A stretch of 64,000 bases of DNA from Hymenopus coronatus (GCA_030762935.1 CM060880.1:10450501-10514500); one strand, 5' to 3'. Positions 49,431-61,949 are shown, counted from the first letter of the stretch. Notes: generated by a model from the letters alone, not told the origin. Program-made: numbers and translations.

Positions 49431-49705
49431 GTTTTGATAAGCCATTACGCACAGCGTAAGTAGCCGACTTCCTGTAACCGGAAGCACAATAGCTGTGATA
49501 ACACTAACTTTCTCGTTTCATGGATCTTAGGCACAGTAAGGAAAGGGTTCGAAGGATCTCAGTAGTTATAATTTTATAACGAACTTGATGCATGATAAGT
49601 AGCAAATCCCCCGTTAATCAGATGATAATATTTAAGCCCAATTCACTACAGCAAAACGAAGTATTTTACAACACCCAAGAAAGGCTCCCAAAAATACTGT
49701 CCTGT

Positions 49706-50505
49706 TCATTACTTTCTCCACACGTACTATGAACAGTGTATACAAAAGGTATTCATTGCACTCCACCAAAAAATTCAATACCGAGATTTCACCGGAAATT
49801 ATGTTTTAGGATCCCCTGTATTAAAAAAACAAGTATTTTCAGAAAAAGGTCCGTCTGTGTGTGTGCGTGTGTGTGTCCGCGTGTCTGTGAACACGATAAC
49901 TAAAAAACGATAAGTCGGTAAAATACCAAACACCCTCTACATGGAACTTTTTTTGAAATGTTTGATTTTCTTAAAAATGGCTAACAATTTTGATTAAAAT
50001 ACCGTATTTAAAGATATTTCCTTGACAAATAAAATGTATATCTTCTGGGAAAGCCTCGGAAGACTACTTTATTCTGGGTGAAGTTTACGGAATTTTGCAT
50101 AACTGCAAAACCGTAAGAGACAGACAAAAAGTTACCACACAAAAAATGTAGAGCACATTAAAACACGCAGTTTATGTTATACATATTTTTTTCGTGGAGT
50201 TGATCGTTTTTTAGTTATTCCTTGATTTTGGTTTCAGCTTCAAAAAAACTTACTTTTCTCATACAGGAATTTGTCAACTCCTGTCCATACAAACAAAGGA
50301 ACTTCAGTCACATAGCAAACAGCTTTTGGCTTTCACTTTAACCTATGGTACTCCCTTATTTCGCTTCTACTTACAGGGAAGCAAGTAATAAGACTAATAT
50401 TTTTTTTGTCCATTGGTATGAAATAAATAGAAGCATGAGTTATTAAAAATAATTTGTTACAGCGATGTAAAGAAAGTCATGTTAATGGAACACGTCAGAT
50501 TTTTT
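49706..50505 (-). repeat. Repeat A copy 8
   Basis: Antisense, with the palindromic end at 49709-49752 and the 5' end at AATGGAACACGTCAGATTTT. CpGs are well kept (ATACCGAGATTTCACCGG). Confidence 0.85.
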
Positions 50506-50509
50506 TCAA

Positions 50510-50815
50510 TCGTTTATTGCAGAATGCACAAGTTTCGGTGCACTTCAGTATACGGATAGCAACACTTCGCAACACAGCAACTTCTACGAACGCCTCCACA
50601 GCATTATTGGCTTGGGCGTCAGCGTTTCAAACGGGTTTTTCCTCAACTCAAAGGTCGGACGCGGCATAACGATTCTATCCAACATTTTCTTCATCAGCGG
50701 CGAATTTTCACTTTCCAAGGTTCGCCCCGACCTACCCCAACTCTCTGCTGTGCAAACTAGGTCAGACTCTCCACACAAGGCGAAGTCTATGCATGCTGCA
50801 CTAGTGTCCTAGTTT
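50510..50815 (-). other. CpG-rich unidentified segment abutting Repeat A
   Basis: Both strands are open for 60 codons or more. The minus strand reads SWGRSGRTLESENSPLMKKM, then LDRIVMPRPTFELRKNPFET and LTPKPIMLWRRS with a stop, and a GCAATAAACGATTG + poly-A-like run follows at about 50500-50525. That is the layout of the 3' end of a retrocopied transcript. I do not recognise the protein. It could equally be the unique end of a transposon. Confidence 0.3.
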
Positions 50816-50819
50816 CTCT

Positions 50820-51765
50820 TTCACAAGAAGTCAACAATAAGGGGAATAACAATAAAAACGCGTCACTTTAAATGAAGCATTTTGTTTCCGCCATATAAGG
50901 ATTTATTTTGCCTATTTCACTGACGCAAGCGGAAAAATCACGTATGCAGCACTCCTTAACCCTACAATGGATACATGATAAATGCACACATTAGAACATA
51001 CATGGGGTTACTGGCAACCCCACCAACTTTTTTCAGCAAAGTAAGTGTTTCTATAAAAAAATCTTTATTAAATTAGGAAATACATACTTAGCAACACTTT
51101 TGCTTACGTTCACTTACAATTATTTTCAGTTAGCACAATCAAGACAGACGTTTTTGCGATGATCAGCACACACTGGCATTTTGCACTTGCACTTACAACA
51201 CAATGTCTTTGTTTTACAGTCCCTGCTTATTTCACAGAAGACTCATCTTGTCTGCATCTTTGTTGGTGGTGGTGATAAACTTCGGTAAAGCCATACGATG
51301 GTTCCACCACACATATGGACATGCGCGCGGCACGCACACACACTCTCTCTCAAGACTTCTACTGGCGATCCATACTTGAAAGAGTTGAAACCATTAAGTT
51401 GTTCAGATGTGAAAGTTGCCAGATTGCCGAAATTTTGACTTCCTCTTGGGACCATTGGGGTTTTAGCTTCACAGATCCCTCGGCTACGCTTTGCGGCTTA
51501 GGGTCCTCCACGTTGGGCTACGCTTTGCAGCTTAGGGTGTTTACAACAGACCAGTAAGCAACTACATTGCGGCTCTAATGACGAAATAACAAAAGTGCCC
51601 ACGTATAGAAGTAATGCCAAGTGGTGGAACTATCGTATACTAATAATGAAACTTCTGACTAGCTCAGAATATCCAAAATTTGTGATACTTGAAATCATAG
51701 TTTCGAGGAACAGTATTTTACCGTTTTGAAGATACATGGTTTGCAGCTCCTTGTCTCCAGGATTG
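50820..51765. other. Intergenic or 5' intronic DNA, no gene seen
   Basis: A direct repeat, GGCTACGCTTTGCRGCTTAG, occurs at about 51481 and 51519. The plus-strand ORF at 51315-51557 has no protein features. Confidence 0.4.
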
Positions 51766-51766
51766 C

Positions 51767-51767
<1 letters not shown>

Positions 51768-51834
<67 letters not shown>
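51768..51834. repeat. (CA)n microsatellite
   Basis: About 33 uninterrupted CA units. Confidence 0.98.
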
Positions 51835-51839
<5 letters not shown>

Positions 51840-52585
51840 CACCTTAAATAGTATACAGGGGTCTGGTCACCAAACAGGCGTTTTTTTTTTAATGCATTTA
51901 TTTTAAGTCACCTAACTGCAAGGTCTTATAGTGACTTTAAAAACACGATACAAACTGTAACACATGAGATAAACATATAACATTATACAGTACATAACTT
52001 TACAATATTTCCCAAGCTAAAATATTTAACACATTTACATACATTGTACAGTGAGATTGCATTCTGAAGCAGTTTTACAATAATGGTGCATTTAAAAAAC
52101 TGTATCAGTGTAAGACATGAGCTCGAATCCTCCATTAACAGCTTTAGGTTATCTGGAATCTTGAGTTGACGAGCACGCGGCTTCTTGCAACGTGGACTGA
52201 TGCAACCGTTAAGCGTCTCATTGTTGGCGAATACCAAGAGTCTAAAGTTTATCAACATAACGAGGGTTAACTGATTTGTAAGAACGTCCCTGGATCTTAA
52301 ACATATATACAAATATACCTAATGTCTGTTCACTCTTAGGTTGATCCGCGCCAAAACAGTTGCACGTGGTCCAACACAGTAGCAATGCACCAGAAATATA
52401 ATACCATGCGAACAATCTAAATTACAGAATGAGTTTATTCTTAAATGGTATAACTCTACACAAATACCTAAGACATCAGAAACGCAAAAAGTGGTTACAG
52501 CCGGGGGGAAAAAGAAAGCATATGGATTATGCGATGCAAGATGTGACGATTTTGTGAAGAATGTAATTAGCGTAATAGTGCACAA
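51840..52585. other. Unassigned DNA between the (CA)n tract and Repeat A
   Basis: A 109-codon minus-strand open frame (51983-52312) has no recognised motif; coding is not supported. Confidence 0.35.
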
Positions 52586-52588
52586 TTT

Positions 52589-53460
52589 ATTTTTACTTTC
52601 TCCATACGCACTATGTACATAGTGTATAGAGAAAGTATTGCACTCCACCAACAAATTCGATATCGAGATTTCACCGGAAATATATGTTTTAGGGTCCCCA
52701 ATATCCAAAAAAAAGCATTTTCACAAAAACGTCCGTGTGTGTGTGTGTCCGTGAACACGATAACTCAAAAACGAAAAGTCGGTAAAATACCAAACTTGGT
52801 ATTTAAGTTTAGTATCTTCCAGGGATGCGACACGAAGATTTTGAGAAAAATCCCCCACCCCCAACTACCCTTTACATGGAACTTTTTTCGCAAATTTTGA
52901 ATTTCTCAAAAATGGCTCTAACGATTTTGATTAAAATTTCGTATATTAAACATATTTACCTGGCAAATAAAATGTATATCTTGAATTTTCTGAGAATAGC
53001 CTCTGAAGAGTGGTTTATTCCGAATGAATTTTACTAAATTTTGAATTAACTGCTAAACCGTAAGAGATAGACAAAAACTTACTACACAAAAAATGTAGAG
53101 CACATTAAAACACACAATTTATGTTATATACATATTTTTCGTGGAGTTCGTCGTTTTTGTGACATTCCTTATTTTTGGTTTCTGCTATGAAAAACGTATG
53201 GTTTTCTCATACAGGAACTTGTCAACTCCTATCCATATAGACAAAGGAACTTCATTGACATAACAACCAGCTTTTGACTATCACTTTGACCTACAGTTGT
53301 CCCTTATTTCGCTCCTACTTACAAGGAAGCGAGTAATTAAGACTATTTCTGCTATTTTTTTCTGATTAGCAGAAGGTAAATAAAAGAATAAGCTTTTTAA
53401 GAATAATTTGTTGCAGGGATATGGAGAAAGTCATGTGAATGGTACACATAAGATTTTTTA
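52589..53460 (-). repeat. Repeat A copy 9 (full length, best-preserved)
   Basis: Antisense copy of about 870 bp from TACTTTCTCCATACGCACTA to TGGTACACATAAGATTTTTT. It contains the conserved blocks ATATCGAGATTTCACCGG, AACACGATAACTCAAAAACG and AAACTACC-type CACCCCCAACTACCC, and serves as the reference for the family. Confidence 0.88.
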
Positions 53461-53464
53461 AAAA

Positions 53465-55030
53465 TGAGCCGTCAACAGTATATAAAATGCTACATGTAAC
53501 GAAAGTAGAAGCGTTATTTTGGGAGTTGGATAGTTTAAGTGACTGCAGACGACTATTCTGATCTGAAGGGAATAAAGTCGTTTCCAGAGAGCGAATACAT
53601 TTGTAAATTAACGCATGTTATATTTTTCGCTCGTGTTTTTAGAGCTAATTATTACATGTGCACCCATTTATTTTATGACTCAATATTATCACCACTATAC
53701 GTGACAGAATATATTCATACAGTCGGAATAAGGGTGATGTTCGTTTTACATTACAATATGTCACGTGTACGCACCACGTGGATTTCTGGCGGAAGGCTAC
53801 ATTATAACGGTACACTGGTCGCCCGGGTTTTGTTTTGGCGAGGATCAACTTAAGGCTGAATAGAGAGTAGGCTCTTTACACAATATCAGCAAGCAGGCAC
53901 AGGTTCCAGTAGTTATATCGGAGGGGAAAAATCTATTTAATATTTCTAAGTTGAGGGTTCCTCAAAATACGATACCATTGTTAAACACTAACATTAAAAT
54001 AATAAATTGGCAGAAAATAAATTAATATATTACCTACAGATTCTGCAATATCCTATACAAGACTGTTACAGATAAATTTATAAAAAATGACTTCGGAATT
54101 TTAGAGATCCCCTTAACGACTTCTAAATTATTTTTAAAGTTATTAAATGGAATGCCCTACACGGTTGAGATTTGGGCTACGAGCACCTACACCTACAGAC
54201 AACCCTATTTACACAGAATATCAAAATTGCTTGTTTACACATTTTCCCAATAGGTGGCCTTAAAGTGCAAGCCACTCGACTTGTGTGATGTAACAAAATC
54301 TTCGTTTGTAATGGATTCTAATTGACTATTGCACAATATGCTCAACTTTGCCAGACGGTTTTGAAGTTACAGAAACGGTATTTTATAGCTCATCAAATAG
54401 TCAATTATGCATTCATTGAAGCTGGTTTAAAACCGAGAACGGAAACCAGAATGACAACGATAAAGCCTAATTGTGTGTATGTATGTATATATCACAATGA
54501 GAACGTTCGTTTACCAATGAGTTCGTGGGAATGGGATAGAAGACTTTGTAATGTTAGGCAAATACGAAGTCCTTCAAGCAACACGCATAAATGCATAACT
54601 GTAAATTAAATTAGCTAAACCATAACTAAAACAAAAATATATCAATAAATCCGACCAGAAGAAAATATTCACAGACTGTTAAGTTTTAACCCTAAAGGTG
54701 TTGGATGCTGCCAAATTACCACTGTTTCTAGAATCCTTAAAATGTTACCATGAAACAGCTTCCTTATAAGCAATAACATTTTGAGCTTTAGATTTTAGCC
54801 AAATCTAACATTGAATTTTTGTTTTTTTGTTTTTAAAGTAAAAGAACTTAAAACTCCTTTAACTTCTACATGCCAATGTTACAAACCATTAAATAAGGCA
54901 AAAATATTACATGAATAAATCAGATAGGAAAGGGTATAATAAACCGTGTGCATTGGAGAGCAACTTACGAGGCTCTTGATAAAGAATTAGAGAGATAGTA
55001 CCAAACTGAAAAAAACACATTTCAGCGAGC
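53465..55030. other. No gene or repeat recognised
   Basis: Normal CpG content. The short open frames (53539-53853, 54322-54609) lack protein features. Confidence 0.4.
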
Positions 55031-55034
55031 AACA

Positions 55035-55205
55035 CCAACGACTGCCTCTGCGGTCAAGTGGTCACACAGAAGCCCCGGGTTCGATTCCCGGCTGGGATGG
55101 AGAATTTTTCTTTAACCAGAAGCATTCCATATCCCCAAAGAGCGTCTGGAAGTATGGCTATGGGAGTGATGCAATAATGCGATTCGATTTAACGCAAATA
55201 ACCTA
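55035..55205 (+). repeat. tRNA-derived SINE (family e), copy 3
   Basis: CTGCGGTCAAGTGGTCACAC (A-box region), GCCCCGGGTTCGATTCCCGG (exact B box), GAGAATTTTTCTTTAACCAG, GTCTGGAAGTATGGCTATGG. Confidence 0.85.
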
Positions 55206-55499
55206 TAAATTCCACAGCATTTCGTAATTTGATTTTATGGACGATCTGATGTTGTACGCGAAAGTGCTATGTAAAGAGTAATATTACATTCAAACTCTTA
55301 TGCTGTGACGCTATTAGGAAATTACACGCGATAAATTATCAACGTATTTTGAAAGGATTCAGTTTGGTAAAATGACAACATGTAAAATACACATTTAAGA
55401 GAATGTCAGTCATGCCAGGTCTTTTCAAACCTTGCCCCAATATCAAATATTTTTAGCATTTGACACTATTTTTTTGTCAACTCTTAAATTGAACAAAAA

Positions 55500-55678
55500 A
55501 GTTTGAGTTATCGTGTTCACAGACGCACAGCGCTCTTTTCCAACAAAAAAAAATTTTTTTTTCTTATGTAGGGGATCCTAAAATGCTTCCGGTGAAATCT
55601 CGATATCGAATTTTTGGGTGGAATGCAATACCTTCTCTATACACTATGTACATAGTATGTGTAGAGAAAGTAAAAAAG
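55500..55678 (+). repeat. Repeat A copy 10 (3' end only)
   Basis: Sense, from GTTTGAGTTATCGTGTTCAC to TGTAGAGAAAGTAAAAAAG, with intact CpGs (CTCGATATCGAATTT). Confidence 0.88.
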
Positions 55679-55892
55679 TCAACCTTACCTGCCTAACCAT
55701 TGCTGCATGTTTTTTTTTCTTATCGTTACAGCCGTAGCACAATATTTCAATAGGTCTGTAAACAGAAATTAGTTTTTCTCTTAATCCACGTGAATTTATA
55801 GAAGCCAATCCATAAAGGAAACATTGTTACAAGACACTACATATACAAACACTAGCATAATTTTAAAACAAAGTTCAATGTTGTTCTGATTT

Positions 55893-56597
55893 TGTCTGTG
55901 AACACGATAACTCAAAAACGGAAGTTGGTAAAATACCAAACTTGGTATTTAAGTTTAGTATCTTCCAGGGATGCGACACAAAGATTTTGAGAAAAATCCC
56001 CCACCCCAAACTACCCTTTACATGTAATTGTTTTTCTCGAAAATTTTGATTTTCTCAAAAATGGCTAACGATTTTGATTAAAATGTCGTATATTAAAGAT
56101 ATTTACCTGACAAATACAACGTATATCTTGAATTTTCTGGGAAGAGCCTCTGAGGACTGCTTTCTTCTGAATGCATTTTATGGAATTTCACATAATTGCT
56201 AAAGAGAAGAACAAAAACTTACCACACAACAAATGTAGTGCACTTTAAAACACACAATTTATGCTACATACTCTTTTTTCGTAGAGTTGGTCGTTTTTGA
56301 GATATTCCTTGTTATTGGTTTCAGCTTTTAAAAACGTATGCTTTTCTCATACAGGAATTTGTCAACTCGTATCCATACAAACAAAGGAACTTCAGTCACA
56401 CAGCAACCAGCTTTTGACTGTCACTTTAACCTATGGTACTCCCTTAGTTCACTTCTACTTACAAGGAAGCAAGTAATAAGACTATTTCTGCTAATGTTTT
56501 TCAATTAGCATGAAGTAAATAGAAGCATGAGCTTTTAACAGTAATTTGTTGCAGAGATGTAGAGAAAGTCATGTGAATGGGACACATTAGATTGTTA
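55893..56597 (-). repeat. Repeat A copy 11 (lacks the palindromic end)
   Basis: Antisense; starts abruptly at GTCTGTGAACACGATAACTC, the reverse complement of where copy 10 begins, and ends at GGGACACATTAGATTGTT. Confidence 0.88.
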
Positions 56598-56839
56598 GAG
56601 AATACAAATCCTAACGTAACGAATAATTTTGACGAACCCAAGACCTGAAAAGCGGAGTACTGGCTAGAGAGGAATGTTACGTGGGGACATTCACCTTGCT
56701 AGCAGAAAAAGATGCGCAGCCAGTTGTTTCGCTGCGGAATTCGATATTCACCTCGAAGGCGACAGAGTCGTACATAACTTTATGTAGTCCAATACACACT
56801 CTCTCTGTCTCTCTCATACACAAATAATAATTAGTCATA

Positions 56840-57420
56840 ATTCTTGTATCTTGGGCTAACGTTAGATAAGAGATTAACGTGGAAACCACACATCACTGAT
56901 TTAGTACAGAATTCGCCAGATATATTATTTAATACGAGAAAAAAATCACCTTCGACTACAATACAAAGGAATGATCTACCTCTCCTTGGTTCGGCCTATG
57001 TGGACATATGGTTGCGGCATTTGGGCTTCTGCATCTGATTCACACATAAAAAGAGTACAGACTCTTCAAAATCGTTTCCTTCGACTCATAGTAAATGCAC
57101 CATGGTATGTCCGCAGCACAACCATCCACCAGGATCTTCAGATACCACGAGTACCTACTGTCCTGCAAGACTGCTATATGAAGCTCTACAACAAGTTCGC
57201 CAACTATTCTAATCCATTACTGAACACGATTCCTCAACACCTGCCAGCAGCCCGAAGATACACAAGATTAAAAGGAAAGCATCATTCAGACCTGACAATG
57301 TAAATTAATTATAAGGCCTATCATCGGATAGGGTCCTTGTCATGTTTAAGTTATGTTGCCATGTAATGAGCATAACTGTAATGTATTAAATGTACAGTAA
57401 AGTTATCATGATTAAATAAA
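56840..57420 (+). pseudogene. Jockey-like non-LTR retrotransposon 3' fragment
   Basis: YLGLTLDKRLTWKPHITDLV is followed after a frameshift by IYLSLVRPMWTYGCGIWASA, SDSHIKRVQTLQNRFLRLIV and NAPWYVRSTTIHQDLQIPRV. This is the reverse-transcriptase C-terminal region of Jockey-clade elements (compare RPxWTYGxxLWGxAS and DAPWYVxNxxIxxDLxIPxV). The ORF ends at 57303, and the 3' end is near ATTAAATAAAAAG at 57413-57425. 5'-truncated, inactive. Confidence 0.9.
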
Positions 57421-57429
57421 AAGTCATAA

Positions 57430-58235
57430 TTCTCGACTTGTGGGATTTGGAATAATGGCAATGTCTGTACACAGCTTCCAAAAACTGTTTGTTAATGTAG
57501 TGACAACAGCCTTCGAACATTAGCAACTACTATTTATGATAAATAGCACCAAAGGTTATTCCGTTCGTTAATGGACCTTCAGAAAAAGAACGTATGATAC
57601 GCCTCGCTTTATCAAGACTCATCTTCCTGGGTTCTCAAATTGGGGTCGATTGTGAAGGTCGTGGTTTATTTTAGACTCGTAAATACTTTTCGATGAATGA
57701 AGGATATTGAGATAGAGGCTATTATCTATGTCCCACAGCCTCGAGAATAAAATTTGAGATCAGTTCGTTAATATTTGATGTTAATATAATCACACTTGAT
57801 GTTTTCTCAGTGATTTACCGAAAGCTTTAATCTGAACCGAAATCAAACCGGTCCAACTGAAATTACCCATTAAATGAACCTATTACAAGCTTCCGATCAG
57901 CTGTTGGAAGCGCGTCGAATGTCGGAAATTAAATGGGAGAACAGCTTTTCTGTTTATACTTGCACTTTTTCCTCTCAAAACAATTATCTCTTGACATATC
58001 TTTCATAATTCACAAAAATTAGTTGAAGTACACATTTAAATAAAAGGCCTTAACAATAAGGTCCGTCAGCAATATAATTCACCTTAGTCGATTGAACGTA
58101 ATCTCAATTTTGTTTATCATTTGAAATCACATTTATATATCTCCAACCACATGTGAACCATTTAAACTCTACGGAATTTTTCTGAACTATCGATAGGGAT
58201 AAGTCAAGCTTTTGCTCTGACCCCTCATCTAAGAG
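57430..58235. other. No gene or repeat recognised
   Basis: Unique-looking sequence with moderate CpG. Confidence 0.4.
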
Positions 58236-58241
58236 CTTAAC

Positions 58242-58870
58242 TACAATTATTACAATTCTGTGGCGCTTGCTCAGAACTCAACTCCAAAATTGGCCTTTTT
58301 GTGCTAAGACAGCAATGATATAAAAGAAACAACCCTCTATCGTTTGGCGAGACCCTGACATCTCAGAAACAAATCTCTATCATTTGGTGAAGCCCTGATG
58401 TCTCAGAAACAATCCTGTATCATTTGGTGAAGCCCTGATGTCTCAGAAGCAATCCTGTATCATTTGGTGAAGCCCTGATGTCTCAGAAACAATACTGTAT
58501 CATTTGGTGAAGCCCGGATGTCTCAGAAACAATGCTGTATCATTTGGTGAAGCCCTGATGTCTCAGAAACAATCCTGTATCATTTGGTGAAGCCCTGATG
58601 TCTCAGAAGCAATCCTGTATCATTTGGTGAAGCCCTGATGTCTCAGAAACAATCCTGTATCATTTGGTGAAGCCCTGATGTCTCAGAAACAATCCTGTAT
58701 CGTTTGGTGAAGCCCTGATGTCTCAGAAACAATCCTGTATCATTTGGTGAAGCCTCGATATCTCCAGGACTTCACCAAACGATAGAGGATTATTTATATC
58801 ACTACTGTGTTAGCAAAAACATTGCAGTTATCGTGTTTTTACCAAACGCCACAGAATTATTATACTTGTT
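58242..58870. mobile_element. Foldback-type element: long inverted ends around a 40-bp tandem array
   Basis: The left arm (58242-58365) and right arm (58755-58870) are imperfect inverted copies: AATTCTGTGGCG / CGCCACAGAATT, GCTAAGACAGCAATGATATAA / TATATCACTACTGTGTTAGC, CCTCTATCGTTTGG / CCAAACGATAGAGG. Between them are about ten 40-bp units (CATTTGGTGAAGCCCTGATG + TCTCAGAAACAATCCTGTAT). There is no coding capacity, as in Foldback-like or MITE elements that carry internal minisatellites. The array unit itself derives from the inner end of the arm. Confidence 0.85.
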
Positions 58871-58879
58871 ATAGGACTA

Positions 58880-59410
58880 CTACACTTGTAGGTCAAGGTA
58901 CGGAGTTACTGTTATGAAGTTTTGTAAACATGTCTGAGGTCATTTCATCTCAATGCTTGCTGTTCAATAAAGGGAATTAACATTTTAAAACGAGTTACCA
59001 CTGTTTAAAATGGGCAATTTGTTATCTGATCAAGTCTTAACTCAAATCACGCCTAGATACCCTTGTGGGTTGTTAACATTTGTCATTTTGTAGTCATTAA
59101 AATACATTTACAAGATTTCCACGCAATTTTATGCCTTTTAAACACGAGAGGTTCGCTTTAAAACGTATTTAAAATTACATATCCTTTATTTCGAAGAACT
59201 AAACAAAGGAACATGTCCAGTACTACTCTGCGGAGTTGGTTAACGCCTATGTCAACAAATCAGGTGAACAAAACGGACCGAATGACTCGCCCTCATAAGG
59301 GCGGAGTCCTGTGAGCATCTTCTCAAAGTAAAACCTTGGATTCAAGTTCTTACCGGGTTGGAGGGGGAAGCCCATTCCTCACAAAATAGCAATGCACTAT
59401 AACCTATAAA
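58880..59410. other. No gene; possible decayed SINE at 59285-59390
   Basis: CTTGGATTCAAGTTCTTACC could be a degenerate B box; otherwise nothing was recognised. Confidence 0.3.
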
Positions 59411-59419
59411 CAAACTACT

Positions 59420-59628
59420 CTAGTCCGCCTCTATAGTGGGGGAGGGGTAGCGTGTCTTCCAAACATTCAAGAGGTCCCGAGTTACTGGATGAATGTCCCC
59501 CCCCCCTTATCCTTAGAAGACGAATGTCCAATAAGTTTAAGCTCCCTGGACCCCGAGGTCATTTGAGCATTATTTCACCGATTTCATTTACCATCCGAAA
59601 TGACATACTACGTTAAAGGGGGTTAGAA
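59420..59628 (+). repeat. SINE family b, copy 4 (decayed head)
   Basis: GGTCCCGAGTTACTGGATGA, CCCCCTTATCCTTAGAAGAC, TCCCTGGACCCCGAGGTCAT, CGATTTCATTTACCATCC; it aligns with 39901-40112 but has lost part of the head. Confidence 0.78.
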
Positions 59629-59639
59629 AAAAGCTCTAC

Positions 59640-61425
59640 GGATAGGAGAGGAAAGGGAAGATGCTACACGACACTTTCTACTGATAATCACCCCGCATTT
59701 ATGTTAATTTTTTTATATGCAAACTAGAACACATCTTTACCATTTGTTCTTTCACACCAATTATGCATAGGATTCAACCTAATACATACGTGGACACAAA
59801 CCACGGGAATACGAGTCTAGGATGAACAGATTTACTCTTATTTGTCAGTTGAACAGTGAAATTCCTGATGTTGAAAATGTTATTCTTAGGTAAAATATCA
59901 ATAATGTAAAACTCTTTATGCAAATCCAAGAAAATAACTAAAGACACAAAAAGAAAAGGAAATAATGACTTAAATACAGCATGGCCAAAAACACCCTAAT
60001 TAACGAGCATTTCCATAATCTGGGAGCATTTAAAAGGATTTGTATATACATTAGCAATGTCTATGATCCAGCAATAAAGAGACAAGTAATTGAAATTCAG
60101 GACCTGGCCAATATGTATTTGTGTATTTCAACATAATGAACACATACACATTACTCCTGTATGTTCAGATTAACCTTCCAAACACTGGACGCCCTTTGCT
60201 AGTCCTGCAATTTTCATGCATCCTGCAGTTTTTCAAGTATTTTATGAAATATTTGTTACAATGCAAAAATTTGCATTAGAGATTTGTTGGCGAGTTAAAC
60301 CTCCTTTAACTGGATAGGTTAAATCGGGCAATGATTGAGTTGTTACTCATGTGCCCTGCCCAAATGAGCAAAATTTCGTTGAAACTTTCCTTCTGATAAG
60401 AGGATAGCCTGGAGAAAATATTTTCCGAAGTTACCGATATCATTATTATTTATTTATTTCTGCTATTTAACTTATCACGTCTTCTCTTAAGAAAGTGTGT
60501 ACTTAATGCTAGACCACAGAAGTCAAAATTACCTCAGTATTGCTAAACCACTGGCAGACACAACCAACCGCATGGGATGAAAGCTTTCAGTGAACTGAAC
60601 CCGGTGCGCTGTCGGCCCAAGGGGATCCACATCACGCTTGCCTTCCGAGAATGAGGAGAATGAACCATCGAACGGTGTAGAAATTGGGGGCACTACACTG
60701 AAAATGTTTTCATCACAAATATTAACGTTATGTTTAATACAATTTCCAGGTAAAACTTATCGTGACTGTTGTGGCGGTTTCCTTCCGGGAAGTTTCTATT
60801 TGTAACGTTACCGAGAACGTCTGAGTCAACACGTTGCAGTGGCGGCACGTACCTAACGAGAAAAATGTTTCATTATGACAACTTTTAAATTCTGTCATGC
60901 GATGTATGACAGGGTTTATGCATGCGGTAACTATCGGACGATGTCGTGCGGCAAGAGACCGTTGCGCAATCAAACAATTATTCTCTTTATGCACTGTCAT
61001 AGGAAGCAAAAGTATCAGAGCGGAAGTACTGAGAATATTTTACTTTGGGATGAAACTGAACATCTAGAAATGTTTATTTTCATATACTAAAATGTATGCA
61101 ACATTCATGTTCTGTCACATACGGACGGGTTGAGAAGGAAGATTGACAATATTCCAAAACATAATTACTGCAAAATGGTGTGTATAGAGTCGCAGACAGA
61201 ACAAGAGAATGAAACACATCTTCCCCAAGTTTTGTAAACCCCATTGTTTGTCACTTATATTTTACATCGCTTCCTATGTTAAATATTATATTTATAGCGA
61301 TTTAGGTTTGAACTGAGACACTATATATCGGCAACATCAATGTAGTGGGCAGTACAACAAAAACGTTGGGGTATGCGTACATTCTCTCTCAACCTGGACT
61401 GCTGTTGAGACATGCTTGACAACAT
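59640..61425. other. No gene or repeat recognised
   Basis: Includes a CpG-rich patch at 60590-60660 and 60760-60980, without splice-site-flanked open frames that I can assign. Confidence 0.4.
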
Positions 61426-61430
61426 ATCAT

Positions 61431-61948
61431 TACTTTCCCTACACGTACTATGTACATAGTGTATATAGAAGGTATTGTATTGCACCCAAAAATTCGAAAC
61501 CGAGATTTCACCGGAAATATACATTTTGAGAGCCCCTGAATAAAATGTAAGCATTTAGAAAAATGTCCATGTGTGTGTGAGGGGGGTTAGCATAGTTCAA
61601 AAACGAAAACTCCGTTAAATACCAAACTTTGTATTTAAGTTAAATATCTTCTAAGGATGCGACAAAAAGGTTTTCAAGAAAATCCCTCCACCCCAACTAC
61701 CCTTTACATGGAACATTTTTGGAAACTTTTGATTTTCTCAAAAATGGCTCTAATGATTTTGATTAAAATGCGCATATTAAAGATATTTACATGACAAATG
61801 AAACTTATAGTTTGAATTTTCTGGGATTAGCCTCTGAAGATATCTTTATTGTGGATACATTTTGTGGAATATTGCATAACTGGTAAACCATAAGAGATAG
61901 ACAAAACATGCAGAGTTCGTTAAAACACACAATTTATTATATTTATAT
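61431..61948 (-). repeat. Repeat A copy 12 (5'-truncated), head-to-head with copy 13
   Basis: Antisense from the palindromic end (TACTTTCCCTACACGTACTA) to ACACACAATTTATTATATT, where the next copy begins. Confidence 0.85.
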
Positions 61949-61949
61949 C

